NCBI GenBank assembly: GCA_037127255.1
Contig: JBANSL010000017.1
Span: 47,227,245 to 47,291,244, forward strand
Source: Persicaria tinctoria
Taxonomy: Eukaryota; Streptophyta; Magnoliopsida; Caryophyllales; Polygonaceae
Direction: 5' to 3'
Length of the DNA: 64,000 nucleotides
Shown: positions 10,519-20,716 of the stretch, piece after piece
Position numbering within the stretch: position 1 is the stretch's first letter
How the letters are laid out: each line of letters starts with the position of its first letter
Notes under the pieces: generated by a model
Database searches by the model: none
Told to the model about the DNA's origin: nothing
The model's input: only the letters and a program-made list of their open reading frames with translations
Position numbers and translations under genes: made by a program

Positions 10519-13500
10519 TGTAAAGGCTCTGATTTTCAAATCCTAATTTTTCGGAAAAAGGAAATTAAAAATGAATTTAAATCGAATTAAAAGCTCGTGT
10601 AGCGGATTCCGACCGTAATATAAAATTTGACGAACGATTTCCATCCTTTTACCTCAAAATTTTAAAATAATTATCAGATGGAGATATCCTTGTCGATTAT
10701 AAAAATCTAATTAATCGAGAGAACGAGAGTCGGAGAAACTAACATTCGAAAACTAATTTGGTGATTCAAAATTCACGTATTCGGGATTACTTCCGGGTAT
10801 TTGTTTGACTAAGATTTTAACCAAATTCACACTTCACCCCCATACCCCGTCAGTCTTCATTCACCCCATACTCCGTCAGTCTTCATTCGTCATCCTCACC
10901 AACTCTCTTTCATTCATCATCGTCCCTCTCTTTCTGTCATTCATCACCACCATCACTCTCCCGCTCTCTCGGTTCACCATTTCCATGTCGTCACCATCAC
11001 CCTCGCCGACTTTGCCATCTCCATCGTGCATCACCTTCACGCCGTTACCGATCACCACCACCGAGGCACCACCGGAATCCCCGAGCTCTCCCCACTTTCA
11101 CTCCTCTGTTTTCTTTCCCGAGCCCTGAAGGCCTAAACCGTCGTTCCCACCACGTCCCTCTTTGCCTCTTGAAGGGCATCGGCATCAGCACCATTCCGCA
11201 CCTTCTTTCACGCCCACAACTGCCCAGGAAGCACCGGAGCCATCCAGAAGCTGCCCAGCGCCGCCGATAAGCCACCGAAGTCCATCGCCCCGTTCAAGCG
11301 CGAACAATCTTCCGGTAAGCCGTTCTTACTCGTTTTCGAGCGGAATCACCCTCGGACTTCACCATCACGCTCACCCATATCCGACGTAGGTCCGAAGAGC
11401 CATCGAGAGCCTCCGACGACACCCGAGACTTCGATCCAGAGCTCCGAAGTCGCGAAATCACCTCGGTGAGTTCCTGTAGCTTCGTTTCCTTCCTTGTTTC
11501 AGATTCGTGCATTTTTCGATGCTTAGATTAGTCGGGAGTAAGTGAGGGCTGAGTGCGGGACGATCGGGTGAACTCGAGAGCTCCGGCGAGCTCAAGAGTG
11601 GCAGTGACCTAGGGTCGAGGGCGAGGGCCGTTAGCCTGGGCACGAGCGAGCGGTGCGTGAGCTGTGGGCATGAGCTGGATCAGGCGTGGGAGGTGCGAGA
11701 GTCCGAGCTGGGCGAGGCCGGGCGAGTGCGAGGCGAGGCTGAGCGAGCCGGCGTCGATCAGAGTGGCGCGGGCGCGGGAGCTTCTCCATTTGAAATGCGG
11801 GAGGAAGATGAAGCTGATGTGGCTCCCATGGGCCCACCTCCTTAAGCTAATTGTTTAGTTAATTGAACCGGTTTGGGGATAATAATTATTGGTTCGGTTC
11901 GGTTTACATGGGTTTGGTTCGGTTCGGGTTTGTCTGTTTAATTAATTAATTAATGGTATTTTAAATAAAATATAATATTATTAGGGGTTTAAGATATAAC
12001 ATTATTTGGACTTGGAGATTTAAAAAGAATTTGGAAAAGAATTTCATGGTTGGAAAGTAATCTAATAAATAAATTTAAAAGGGAATTTGGCGAGTATGTT
12101 CAAGGGTCGGAATACTTAACTATTTAATTGGGATTTGAAACGGTTTTGAAACTAACTTGGGGATAAGACTTATTCGATGACTAACTAGCATGATAATATG
12201 ATCGTTTGACTAACAATATGATATCTATGACCAATAGCATGACTTGTGGTGAATTATTATATGAGATTAAATGTTGGATAATTATGACGATCTAGTAGGA
12301 TTTTATATCACACAAATATTGTCTTATGATTTTGATGAACCGTTGAGGTATATGCGGAAATGATGCATATGAACATGCAGAATTAGTTTAATGATTTATG
12401 GAGAACGATGTTGTCTTGATGATCGGATGATGCGATGAAATGACTTTCATAATATGTTACTTGTTCTATTGATTGAGGTGTGCTTGAGTGCTTAATAGTT
12501 GGATGCAGACTTATGTATATTCAATCATGTACTAGGTGATACTATGTGATTGTGACTACTGTGTGCTGGATTCTTTTGTTGCCGATCTGCTAGCCAGGTA
12601 AGTACCTCTGGGGCTTACTCAAAAACCAGTACCTCCTGCCTGATGTGTCATATAGTATGTAGGTGTTTCATATGCACAAGAGTATGCCATGTAGTATCAT
12701 GCTTAGGAATTGCACTTACGAATGAGCATTCTAATTCTGTATGTGTTTGAATACAGAACGGCCGTTATCTGTGAGTCCTAGAGTTCTTTCTAGGGTCATA
12801 GGGCAGCCCAGCTTCATCGGGTGTTATCCTCCTGGAGTCATTTATATATATCACGAGATACGAGATGGGCATGAGATATGATATGATGATGAGATATGAT
12901 ATGATGATGAGATTTGATATGATTATAGCATCGAACTGGCTAGTCTCCACCTTGTCTGGAAGAGGGGTGGTGGTAAAAGAGGGATATACCGCTTGGTATT
13001 CTTTGTTAAGGCCTTCCTCAATATTCTGCACATATGAATTAGGAGCATGATAGTGTGGTTTTATTTCAGTATTGCATGAAGGCATCCTTTATTCTAGGTA
13101 TAGGCGTATTATATGTCCTCAGCGCGGTCAGAGGACCCGCGGGCGGACTCTTGGCCTGACTTGGTGGTATAGTTTCAGGTACCCGATACACTACTTGATT
13201 TTGTGCTGTTATGACGGGGTCTATTCATACGGCGGAGAGTGAGTATTTGAAACCCGACTTCACCAGATTCATACTTTTGGGATTTCTCCTTACTTATACT
13301 CTGTTTTGACCCGGCTCTGCCGTGACACTGGTTGTATCATTTTCTGAACTTATGCTCTTTGCATGATGAATGATTTTCCTCATTGTAGACTTAGGACAGG
13401 TATAGGGGTTTACCCCAGGGTCTCCAATGGATCTTCCGGATTTGGGTGCGAAATCCTACTTTAAACTACAAACCTTCGGTTTCAAACCTTCAACCTGTAC

Positions 13501-13575
13501 TCGGGGCGCAAGATCCCAACGAGGGGTTTCATCCCTCGAAACGTAACTCGAGAATCATAATCCCGGGCCGTTACA
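10519..13575 (+). mobile_element. Element F: solo LTR of the G family
   Basis: Begins TGTAAAGG and ends CCGTTACA, like both LTRs of G, and is similar to them along most of its length (3057 bp against 3203 and 3182). No internal region follows: E's LTR resumes at once. Flanks are TGCAC (10514-10518) and TCCAC (13576-13580), a 5-bp target duplication with one change; the unoccupied sequence is seen at 40915-40919 in E's 3' LTR. A solo LTR arises by recombination between the two LTRs of one element. The central GC-rich part differs most from G, so F looks like an older subfamily member. Confidence 0.93.
12868..12925 (+). repeat. GATATGATGATGA-type microsatellite in F
   Basis: Short imperfect tandem units of ATGAGATATGAT/ATGATG. 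Equivalent tracts lie in both G LTRs (about 30330-30385 and 38354-38405) with a different arrangement, so the tract is a variable part of this LTR family. Confidence 0.75.
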
Positions 13576-13775
13576 TCCACCCACCATGATTCACCTGAAC
13601 TCGGCATCACCTTGGGTCACTCGGCCGAGTGGGCCAGAAGTCTTGTCGAGAGAAAGGGCCGAGTTACACTTGTGCTTGGGTCGGATTTAATTAATTACCT
13701 ATTTTATTATTTTATGCAATTTAGATAAATAAGGTGGAAATTAATTATATCTCTTATAGATATAATCCTTGGCCA
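13576..13775 (+). repeat. E 5' LTR, segment 2
   Basis: 200 bp matching 40915-41114 of the 3' LTR, between solo LTR F and element C. It includes the palindrome CACTCGGCCGAGTG (about 13617). Ends in GGCCA, the target duplication of C. Confidence 0.92.
13771..13775. repeat. Target-site duplication of element C (left; right copy 22615-22619)
   Basis: GGCCA flanks C on both sides. The unoccupied site is visible once at 41110-41114 in the 3' LTR of E, in the same sequence context (CCTTGGCCACCAAG). Confidence 0.96.
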
Positions 13776-15673
13776 TGATGTCCATGTTTATGCCATGTTT
13801 TATATCTACTGTTATATCGATTTCTGCATGCATTTGATGCATTTGGGCTAAAACAATACATAATCTATGTAAGTTATGTTTATTTGCAATATATGGAGGT
13901 CTACACAAGTTTTTGTTATATTTGGCAGAAATCGGACGCACTTTGGATCTTAAAGGAAACTCATGGAGAAGCTAAGAATAGAGCAGCTGGAGAAGAGGCC
14001 ATTTCTCACCATTCTTCGTTCTGAACAAAGCTTTGATGTCTACATGAGAGTTGTAGCCCTCGAAAAGAGCTTTCCAACGCATGGTCATATGCGTCAATCC
14101 GACGAACGAGGACTCGGGGAAGTGCGTTTTAAGAACAGAGCAGAAAGTTGAGAAATCTTTACTCGAGATCGAGTAGACCTACTCGAGATCGAGGAGCCCG
14201 GAAGCCGTGTCCGAGCATGTCGAGCAGAGCCACCCCAGAAGACCTAGTCGATGAACATTCTTACTCGATGTCGACAAGACTGTCGTCGAGATCGAGTACA
14301 CTCGTGAGCCAAGCCACATCGAGCACCAATTAGCCGAGACGACGAAGCCGGCTCAGTCGACAACACTCCTACTCGAGATCGACAAGACTCTTGTCGAGAT
14401 CGACGACGATTCCAGAAGCTGTGTACTCGGTTTGACGAATCCTACTCGGTTTGGGATTGCTTGGGCCCGAAGATTGCCGATTCTATCCGAAATTATCAAC
14501 ATCTATCATGGAAGAAGAAGATTTATCCATTTAAGACTTTTAGATATATTTCCTTATTTTGGATTTAATTCCTTTGTTGCTTTTATTTATCATTATGCTT
14601 TTAGATATTGTTTTAGATATAGATATAGATATTCTATCCTTGAGTAGCAAGGAATAGAAGGCTATAAATAAAGCCCATGGGGCTGATTTTAGATGCATTC
14701 AATTTCAGAAGTAGAGAAGTAGTTCCATAGAGACAGTTTAGGGAGTTCAGAGGTTTTAGGGTTTTGGCTTTCAACGAGAGTTGGATCGCCGGGAATGTAA
14801 AGTCTTTTGAATTTAGTTTAATGCAAGTTTCTTTTCATCAATCAATGTCTGAGTTTGCGATGAAGCGAGAGTAGTCCACCAACTTCTAGGGTTGGGGCGA
14901 GCCCGACGATAGCCATGCGTGTTTGAGGTAAAGATCCGACCTTTATCATGTTTTGAGCATCTACTACTTGTTTATGTGTTTATTACCCATTTAATGGAGA
15001 TCCATGTTAACAACTTGGATTATAAACATAAAATCGGTAGAGACAATTAGGGTTTCTTGAAAGAGTTGTCTAATTGTTGTAAAAGGTGAAAGCTTGTCCT
15101 TGATGCAATTCACATGATTATCTGTTTTATCTCTGCCTTATGCATGCTTGGTTATCGTTGTTGCAAACCCCAATCTTGGAAGCCTTTTACATTAAGTTTA
15201 GTCGAAGGCCCAAAGCATTTGTCTTTATTTTATTTCTTTGTTTCGTTTTATTCTCTGTCTACTCGATCTCGACCAAGCCTGGTCGACCTCGAGTTACTGA
15301 TCTTCGATCTAGCATCGCTGTAGCTTAATTGTGCAGGTACTCGACAAGACAAGCCGAAGTCGACGAGGACTCTACTCGATATCGAGTAGCCTCTAGTCGA
15401 TATCGACTACACCCGGTGCTTGCTGCTGCGCTGTGTTAGACTGTTCGATCTTCTGTCGACTACCCTAGTCGAGATCGAGGACCCTGTTGTCGACTTCTGA
15501 CCATGAGATTTCACCGCTGCCTAGGATCCGCTGACACGCTTCCTCGTGGATCGATCCTGACTTCCCGCTGCTGCATCAGGAGGAGGTCTTGTAATTATTT
15601 GCAAGGGACGGAATCTGGTTTGCTGTGATTTATTTATATATATATTTGCATACTCGATTAACTCCTAGCAACA
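13776..15673 (+). repeat. 5' LTR of element C
   Basis: 1898 bp. Contains a ~60-bp block at 14043-14103 whose reverse complement resembles a U3 block of H and I, TCGA-palindrome clusters (14159-14420 and 15255-15500), a TATA box at 14663, and the GGTTGGGGCGAGCCCGACGA segment near 14890 shared with B. Ends AGCAACA. Confidence 0.95.
14663..14670 (+). promoter_or_regulatory. LTR TATA box (C, 5' LTR)
   Basis: TATAAATA followed by AAGCCCATGGGG, conserved at the same offset (+887) in the 3' LTR and in element B. Confidence 0.62.
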
Positions 15674-15676
15674 AAT

Positions 15677-15694
15677 TAGCGTTATTGTCGGGGA
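15677..15694 (+). other. PBS of element C, degenerate
   Basis: The stretch at the PBS position reads TAGCGTTATTGTCGGGGA. Compared with the tRNA-Asp PBS it has five changes in 18 nt, all transitions (G to A or C to T). The B, H and I elements keep 17-18 matches at this site. Confidence 0.75.
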
Positions 15695-15756
15695 AGCTAT
15701 CATTCGCACCTTAGGTAGTTTAATCTCACGTCTACTTTGAGTTACTTTTCAGGTGT

Positions 15757-17667
15757 ATGCGCCGTTCTGGTCTACCACCTGAGTTTGACAGCTTAGACGA
15801 ACCAGAGCGTTACCTACACATCCACTCTAAACTCAAAAGGATCATGGCGGCCGCTGAAACACTAGAACAGCTAATTGCCAGGCTTACAAGGGAGATAGCC
15901 GCAAAGGATACCACTATCGCCAATGAAAGGGCAGCGAGGGAACAAGAAGCTGAGCGCGCAAGGCAAGCAGAAGCTGAGCTTGCCCAATATCCAACCACTG
16001 CTGAGGATTATATGCATCCAACTCTCGTCATGCCTGAATCGGCGATTCTAATCCCTGATAACTCCTTTGAAATTCTCACTCAATTTCTGATCGAGCTTAA
16101 AAATAATGCTTTTTATGGAAAATTTAATGAGTGTCCTCTTGAACATATCACCAATTTTCATGACATGTGTCGTACTCTTGCTGAAAGTACAACTCTGGAA
16201 TATGTCAAGATGAAAGCTTTTCGCTGGTCTCTCGCTGGACCTGCACTGAAGTGGCTCGAAGGGCTGAAGCCGAGATCTCTCACCACATGGGCCCAAGTAG
16301 AGCAAGAGTTTCTGAACAAATACTTCCCACCCGCCAAAACAACACTTCTCCGCCAGAAAATCACCGCCTTCAAACAGAAGCAAGGGGAACCGCTGGAAAA
16401 GGCATGGGAACGCTACAAAGAACTGATGCGATCTTGCCCTACTCATGGACATCCACCCTACGTCATTCGGGAGATCTTCTTCAACTGTCTTGATCAAGTC
16501 ACTAAGGACAGAATCAACCATTATATTCGCTATGAGTATCTGACGATGCCACCAAGCGACGCATGGGGTGTGCTAGAAAAGCTCACTAACTACGACAACA
16601 AATATGGGGCTCCTACAAACTATGATGAGAACGCCTATGCCAGACCAGCCCCATCTATGCCACTCTATGAGCCAGCAAAGGAGATTGACCCAGATGCCAG
16701 GGAGCAGTTCTATAGAGACCAGAATCGCAAGCTTCTCAAGCAAGTCAAATATCTATCTGTCAATCAGCCTTGCATCGAATGCGGATCACAGCGGCACACC
16801 ACTACTGAGTGCCCACACACCGAGCAAGTCAGGATGGCAGAAACACATGAGGAGGCAGCCTACGCTGGGGGTCCAAATCGCTACATGGGAGACCAGCGGT
16901 CCTATCAACCACAGTGGAACCAAGGTCCTCCTAGGAATCCCCCACCCTACAGAGCTCCAGGACATCCAGAAAGGGATCAAAAGAAGGATGATATGCAGCT
17001 GATCCTTGAGGAGATGCGTCGGAATCAGGGCAACATCAACAACCAATTCCAGAACATCACTACAAAATTTGGAGAACTGGACATCTGGAAAAGGGGAATA
17101 GAGACGCATATGGGTCAAATCGCTGCACAGATCCCACGACCGTCCGGACAGCTCCCTGGGCAAACAGAACCAAATCCTAAAGGGAATACCGGACATGTCG
17201 CAGCTATCAAACTCAGGAGTGGGCATCAATTACACGAGCCAGAGGTCGGGAAACAGCAAGGCAAGGCAGAGCAGCAACTCGAGATAGAACAGACCCAACT
17301 CGATCTCGAGGAGGCTCTACTCAACCTCGACAAGCCGCTACTCGACACAAACCAGAAGCTGAGCTCGGACTCCGCTGCGCAAACCAGCAACTCGAGGTCG
17401 ACAACCCAAGTCGAGATCGATGAGCCCCTGGTCGAGATCGAGGAGAAGCATTTGGCCGACGTCGACGACTCTGCAGCACCTCCGACAGCTGATCTGGATC
17501 CGAAACTGAAAAAGCCATTGCCTTTCCCTTCAAAAGCACAGAAAGATCCCACTACAGGTAGGTTTACCAGATTTGTTAATATGCTGCAAGATCTAAATGT
17601 TTCTATTCCTTTTACAGAAGCCCCTCAAGAGATGCCTGGATATGTCAAATTTCTAAGGAAATCCTGA
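15757..17667 (+). CDS. Gag polyprotein of element C (Athila type), open
   Basis: An open frame of 636 codons starting ATGCGCCGTTCTGG, the same start context as in B. Residues ~20-75 form a charged helix, probably coiled coil (AAKDTTIANERAAREQEAERARQAEAELAQ region). Residues ~85-260 are the retrotransposon gag core (WAQVEQEFLNKYFPPAK, AWERYKELMRSCPTHG, EIFFNCLDQVTKDRI). A CCHC knuckle CIECGSQRHTTTEC lies near residue 345. The stretch ~500-580 is an acidic Leu/Ile-Glu/Asp repeat encoded by TCGA palindromes. The stop after FLRKS comes from a 1-nt deletion relative to B; the protein originally continued into protease. Expected role: particle formation and RNA binding in the cytoplasm. Confidence 0.88.
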   Translation: MRRSGLPPEFDSLDEPERYLHIHSKLKRIMAAAETLEQLIARLTREIAAKDTTIANERAAREQEAERARQAEAELAQYPTTAEDYMHPTLVMPESAILIPDNSFEILTQFLIELKNNAFYGKFNECPLEHITNFHDMCRTLAESTTLEYVKMKAFRWSLAGPALKWLEGLKPRSLTTWAQVEQEFLNKYFPPAKTTLLRQKITAFKQKQGEPLEKAWERYKELMRSCPTHGHPPYVIREIFFNCLDQVTKDRINHYIRYEYLTMPPSDAWGVLEKLTNYDNKYGAPTNYDENAYARPAPSMPLYEPAKEIDPDAREQFYRDQNRKLLKQVKYLSVNQPCIECGSQRHTTTECPHTEQVRMAETHEEAAYAGGPNRYMGDQRSYQPQWNQGPPRNPPPYRAPGHPERDQKKDDMQLILEEMRRNQGNINNQFQNITTKFGELDIWKRGIETHMGQIAAQIPRPSGQLPGQTEPNPKGNTGHVAAIKLRSGHQLHEPEVGKQQGKAEQQLEIEQTQLDLEEALLNLDKPLLDTNQKLSSDSAAQTSNSRSTTQVEIDEPLVEIEEKHLADVDDSAAPPTADLDPKLKKPLPFPSKAQKDPTTGRFTRFVNMLQDLNVSIPFTEAPQEMPGYVKFLRKS

Positions 17668-18625
17668 GCAAGAAGCGATCCATCTCAGAGATCGCAGGCG
17701 AATGCAAAGTACTCCACTTCCCTGAAAAGAGGCCTGACCCTGGTAAGTTTTCTGTTACTATGGGTTTTGGACAATATAAATATGATTCTCTGTGTGATTT
17801 AGGAGTAAGTGTGAGCATCATGCCTCTATCAATCTAGCGGAAGGTCAAAATAGGATGCATAGAGCCTGTGAATGCCAGGTTATACATGGCAAATAATACG
17901 GTAGTCATCCCTACAGGTATAGTTGAGAACGTCCCTGTCCAGGTTGGTAAATTCTTTGTTCCAGCAGATTTCCTTATCATTGACTGTGCTGAAGATCCTA
18001 CTAGCCCTATTATTCTTGGTAGACCATTCTTAGCTACTGCAGATGCCAGAACTAGTGTCAAGAATAGATCGCTCACCTTCACCATAGGCGATGAGGTTTT
18101 GGATTTCTCTTTTGGCCCTGCAAAAGAGGAAATTTCATGGCTGGAGGTGAAAAGCATCAGCAACCACGGGACCAAGCAAACAGCGGAGGAAGGTGCCAAC
18201 ACTGTACTCGAGATCGACAAGACCAACTCGATCTCGACAAGACTGTGTCGACTTCGACTACCTCTGCTGAGCCACTGACTTGCCAAGAGCCTAAGTATGG
18301 GGTCCCTATACTCGAGGCCGACCAGCTGTACTCGATCTCGACTATCCCCAAACCCAAAGATTTCTGTTTTGGGTCCGAAAAGGTAAGTTCAGGTATGAAT
18401 TCTACTCCCCCTCAGTCCATAAAGAAAATTATCAATGATTTAAGGGGAGATAAGACACCATGGCAAGAAAATCTGCGAAAACTGAGAGCTGGAAGGAAGA
18501 AGAAGAAAGAGAAAGGAGATGATGCAAGCAACCACCTGTCAGCTGAGCTTGCATACTACCATCAGGACCTAGATGATCCAGGAGAAGGGCCAAGCATGAG
18601 CGGGCCCCACAATAATGGTTCTTGA
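17645..18625 (+). pseudogene. Protease and C-terminal tail of element C, frameshifted
   Basis: Continues gag in another frame. The protease core is present (QYKYDSLCDLG, PADFLIIDC, ILGRPFLATADAR), but the motif reads DLGVS where B has DLGAS, and a TAG replaces Trp after MPLSI. A further frame change near 18250 leads into the tail (SIKKIINDLRGDKTPW, basic KKKKEK, ASNHLSAELAYY). The final stop coincides with that of B, which argues that gag-pro plus this ~130-residue tail is the normal coding content of the family. Tail function unknown. Confidence 0.82.
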
Positions 18626-19090
18626 GCGCAAACGGAGAAGTCGGCCTAGCGACTCTAAAATCTAGAGCATGTATATAGAACTTTATGAATTTTGGGACTT
18701 TTTGAACTTTTTGGTTTTTGTTTTTGGTTTTGGTTTTATGTCTTTTAGAATATTTTATGTGGATAGTCTTGTTTCTTGTGCAATCTAACACTTTTAGGTC
18801 GGCAAGCATATAAGGATCGCGAAAAGTGGAATAAAGAAGTCCCTGAAAACAGTCAGAATCGACGAAGGCCAAGTCGACTACGACAAGGAGGAGAAGCCCA
18901 GAAGTTACTCGACCTCGAGTAGACGTACTCGACATCAACAAGCCACCAGCTGCTCCTCGACTTCAGATTCCACTGGACGCAGAAAAGCTACTCGAGATCG
19001 ACAAGGATGTCTACTCGACCTGCACTGATTCGCCCTCCTCGATGTGTTATCCTGTGATTTCCTTCCTTTACTCTTGTTTTTATTTGATTT

Positions 19091-19112
19091 TATACAGTGA
19101 GGACACTGTATA
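19091..19112 (+). promoter_or_regulatory. Internal RGGA hairpin, element C
   Basis: Perfect 9-bp stem TATACAGTG / CACTGTATA with loop AGGA, then TTTTAAGTATGGGGTGGGGG. B has the same stem with loop GGGA. Confidence 0.7.
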
Positions 19113-20250
19113 TTTTAAGTATGGGGTGGGGGAAGGGCTCATTATCATTATTATATGTTTTAGTCTTGCTTTTGGTTTTACATGGTGAAATTTTAATTTT
19201 TATGTCATGCATTCATGTTTCAATTTTATGCCTTTTAAATCTTTTGTCATAATTTAGTCTTGATTTTTGCATAAGAAAAAAAAAACAATAAAATTAAAAA
19301 AAAAACAATAAAATTAAAAAAATAGAAAATGTCGAAAAAAAATAAAAAAAATGCATGTTTAAATTTTTGCATTATTTTAGTTTTATACCCTAACTTAGAT
19401 GTTCTATGATGATAAATAATGATTGACTTGATCATGTAAATCATATCGCATGTTTGGAAGGTTTAGCCTAAGTCCTCAAAATGGTTTTTATGTGGATTGT
19501 GAACTTGTGAGGAAATTGAGCAGATATGATCTTAAGCTAAAGGTTAAAATCCAACAAAGATTGTCCCAGTGAGAATTTTGGCCTTATCGGGAGAACATTA
19601 AAAATCATTCTGCTTTCTTGAGTGCATTTACTCTTCTTATGCATCTCTAAATGTTGTGATAGTTATTCAAAGCCAATGCATTTATATGTTTATGTTGATG
19701 AGAATTAATTAATGGAGGCATCTTTTAAGCCAATTTTATCCTCTCTTTACCTACCCTACATTATCCCTGCTTGAAGCCAGAACATTAGCCTGAAACTTTT
19801 ATTGTAAACTCCATAAAATTATCCTTAGCCAAATTGAGCATGACCCCCATTTGGGAATTAAGACTTAGAGTTGGTTGGAACGATAATTTGTGGAGAGAAT
19901 GAGCTTATGTTGCATTTCAAGAAGGATCATGGGAATTATTGAGATATGGGTTGGTTGTACATTTTTTATTTTGCTAGACATATTATGTAAAAGGATTTTT
20001 GGCTCACATTATAAATGCACCTCTAGTATTATTTTATATTTTCGTTTAAAAAAAAATACATATGTTTATGAATAAAGTGCATGAGCCAAATTTACCTTAT
20101 TTCTGTCATTATTTTGCAAGATACATATTTTGGAGAGATTTAGAAATTTTGAAGGGTTATATACTCCATTGAGACAAATTGGAGAGTTTGGATGATGCAT
20201 ATGATTGGGAAGTTATGGTTTGGTTGTGTTGGAAGATTTAGGAGTCTTGA

Positions 20251-20328
20251 TTCCCGAATTTTATTTAGCACCACATGGCCAAATAATTCCATACCTGATT
20301 ATTTCTTACCAGGCCCCATTACAACCCC
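20251..20328 (+). other. Conserved non-coding block (C copy)
   Basis: Shares TTCCCG, TAGCACCACA, CCATACCTGATT, TTACC and GCCCCATTACAACCC-like words in the same order with H (42638-42711, 53919-53992) and I (44935-45009, 56319-56393, 60927-61001). No common reading frame is obvious. It lies 300-400 bp upstream of each 3' LTR. Confidence 0.7.
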
Positions 20329-20679
20329 GCCGAATGGAATCTTCTTCGAAGACTTCTATTGAGCGAAGTCCTCCTGATAATTCTTGTTGCATTTTCATAA
20401 TTGGATGAAGTTGATTCATATTTAAATTGCAATGTTTATGAGATTGTATATGGAATTGAGTTGAGAGTCGATATACATAGCCTAAACACATTTGAGAGTT
20501 GAGTGTAAACACATTATCCCTGTGAGGTTGGATTTATATTGCCTACGCCTATGGATCACTCATATATGTGTGATGACGTTAAATTCACTTGTCTTACATT
20601 GCTACTACTTGAGATGTTGCTTTTGACAAAAGGCGAAGACTTGAAGGATGTGTTGTAGTTCTTGGGTATTGTTTGGTTA

Positions 20680-20697
20680 TTGCTTGAGGACAAGCAA
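20680..20697 (+). promoter_or_regulatory. Pre-LTR RGGA hairpin, element C
   Basis: Stem TTGCTTG / CAAGCAA, loop AGGA, 19 nt before the 3' LTR. The spacer holds the polypurine-like AAGTATGGGG. Confidence 0.72.
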
Positions 20698-20716
20698 GTC
20701 TAAGTATGGGGTGATT
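20698..20716 (+). other. Polypurine-tract region of element C
   Basis: GTCTAAGTATGGGGTGATT directly precedes the 3' LTR. The position is that of the plus-strand primer; the tract is not purely purine, but AAGTRTGGGG is shared with H and I. Confidence 0.65.

Larger units (their letters stand above)
18626..20716 (+). other. 3' non-coding region of element C
   Basis: 2.1 kb without a supported gene. In order: short inverted repeat GTCG/CGAC (18640-18653), a TCGA-palindrome cluster (18855-19025), an RGGA hairpin (19091-19112), A-tracts (19275-19350), the segment CTCCATAAAATTATCC (19809-19824), a conserved block (20251-20328), a second RGGA hairpin (20680-20697) and the PPT. The order is shared with H and I. 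Confidence 0.8.

Noticed and set aside
10805..11845. Several open frames of 60-110 codons on both strands
   Set aside because: They lie in the LTR of F, overlap each other on opposite strands and reflect GC-rich composition; the related frames in the G LTRs are not consistently conserved.
14159..14420. Regularly spaced short palindromes suggested a CRISPR-like array
   Set aside because: Spacing is irregular, units vary, and they also occur in coding sequence; eukaryotic context.
18626..20716. Env-like ORF expected downstream in Athila elements
   Set aside because: No frame above ~65 codons, no signal peptide or membrane segment with support; the region is non-coding in both B and C.
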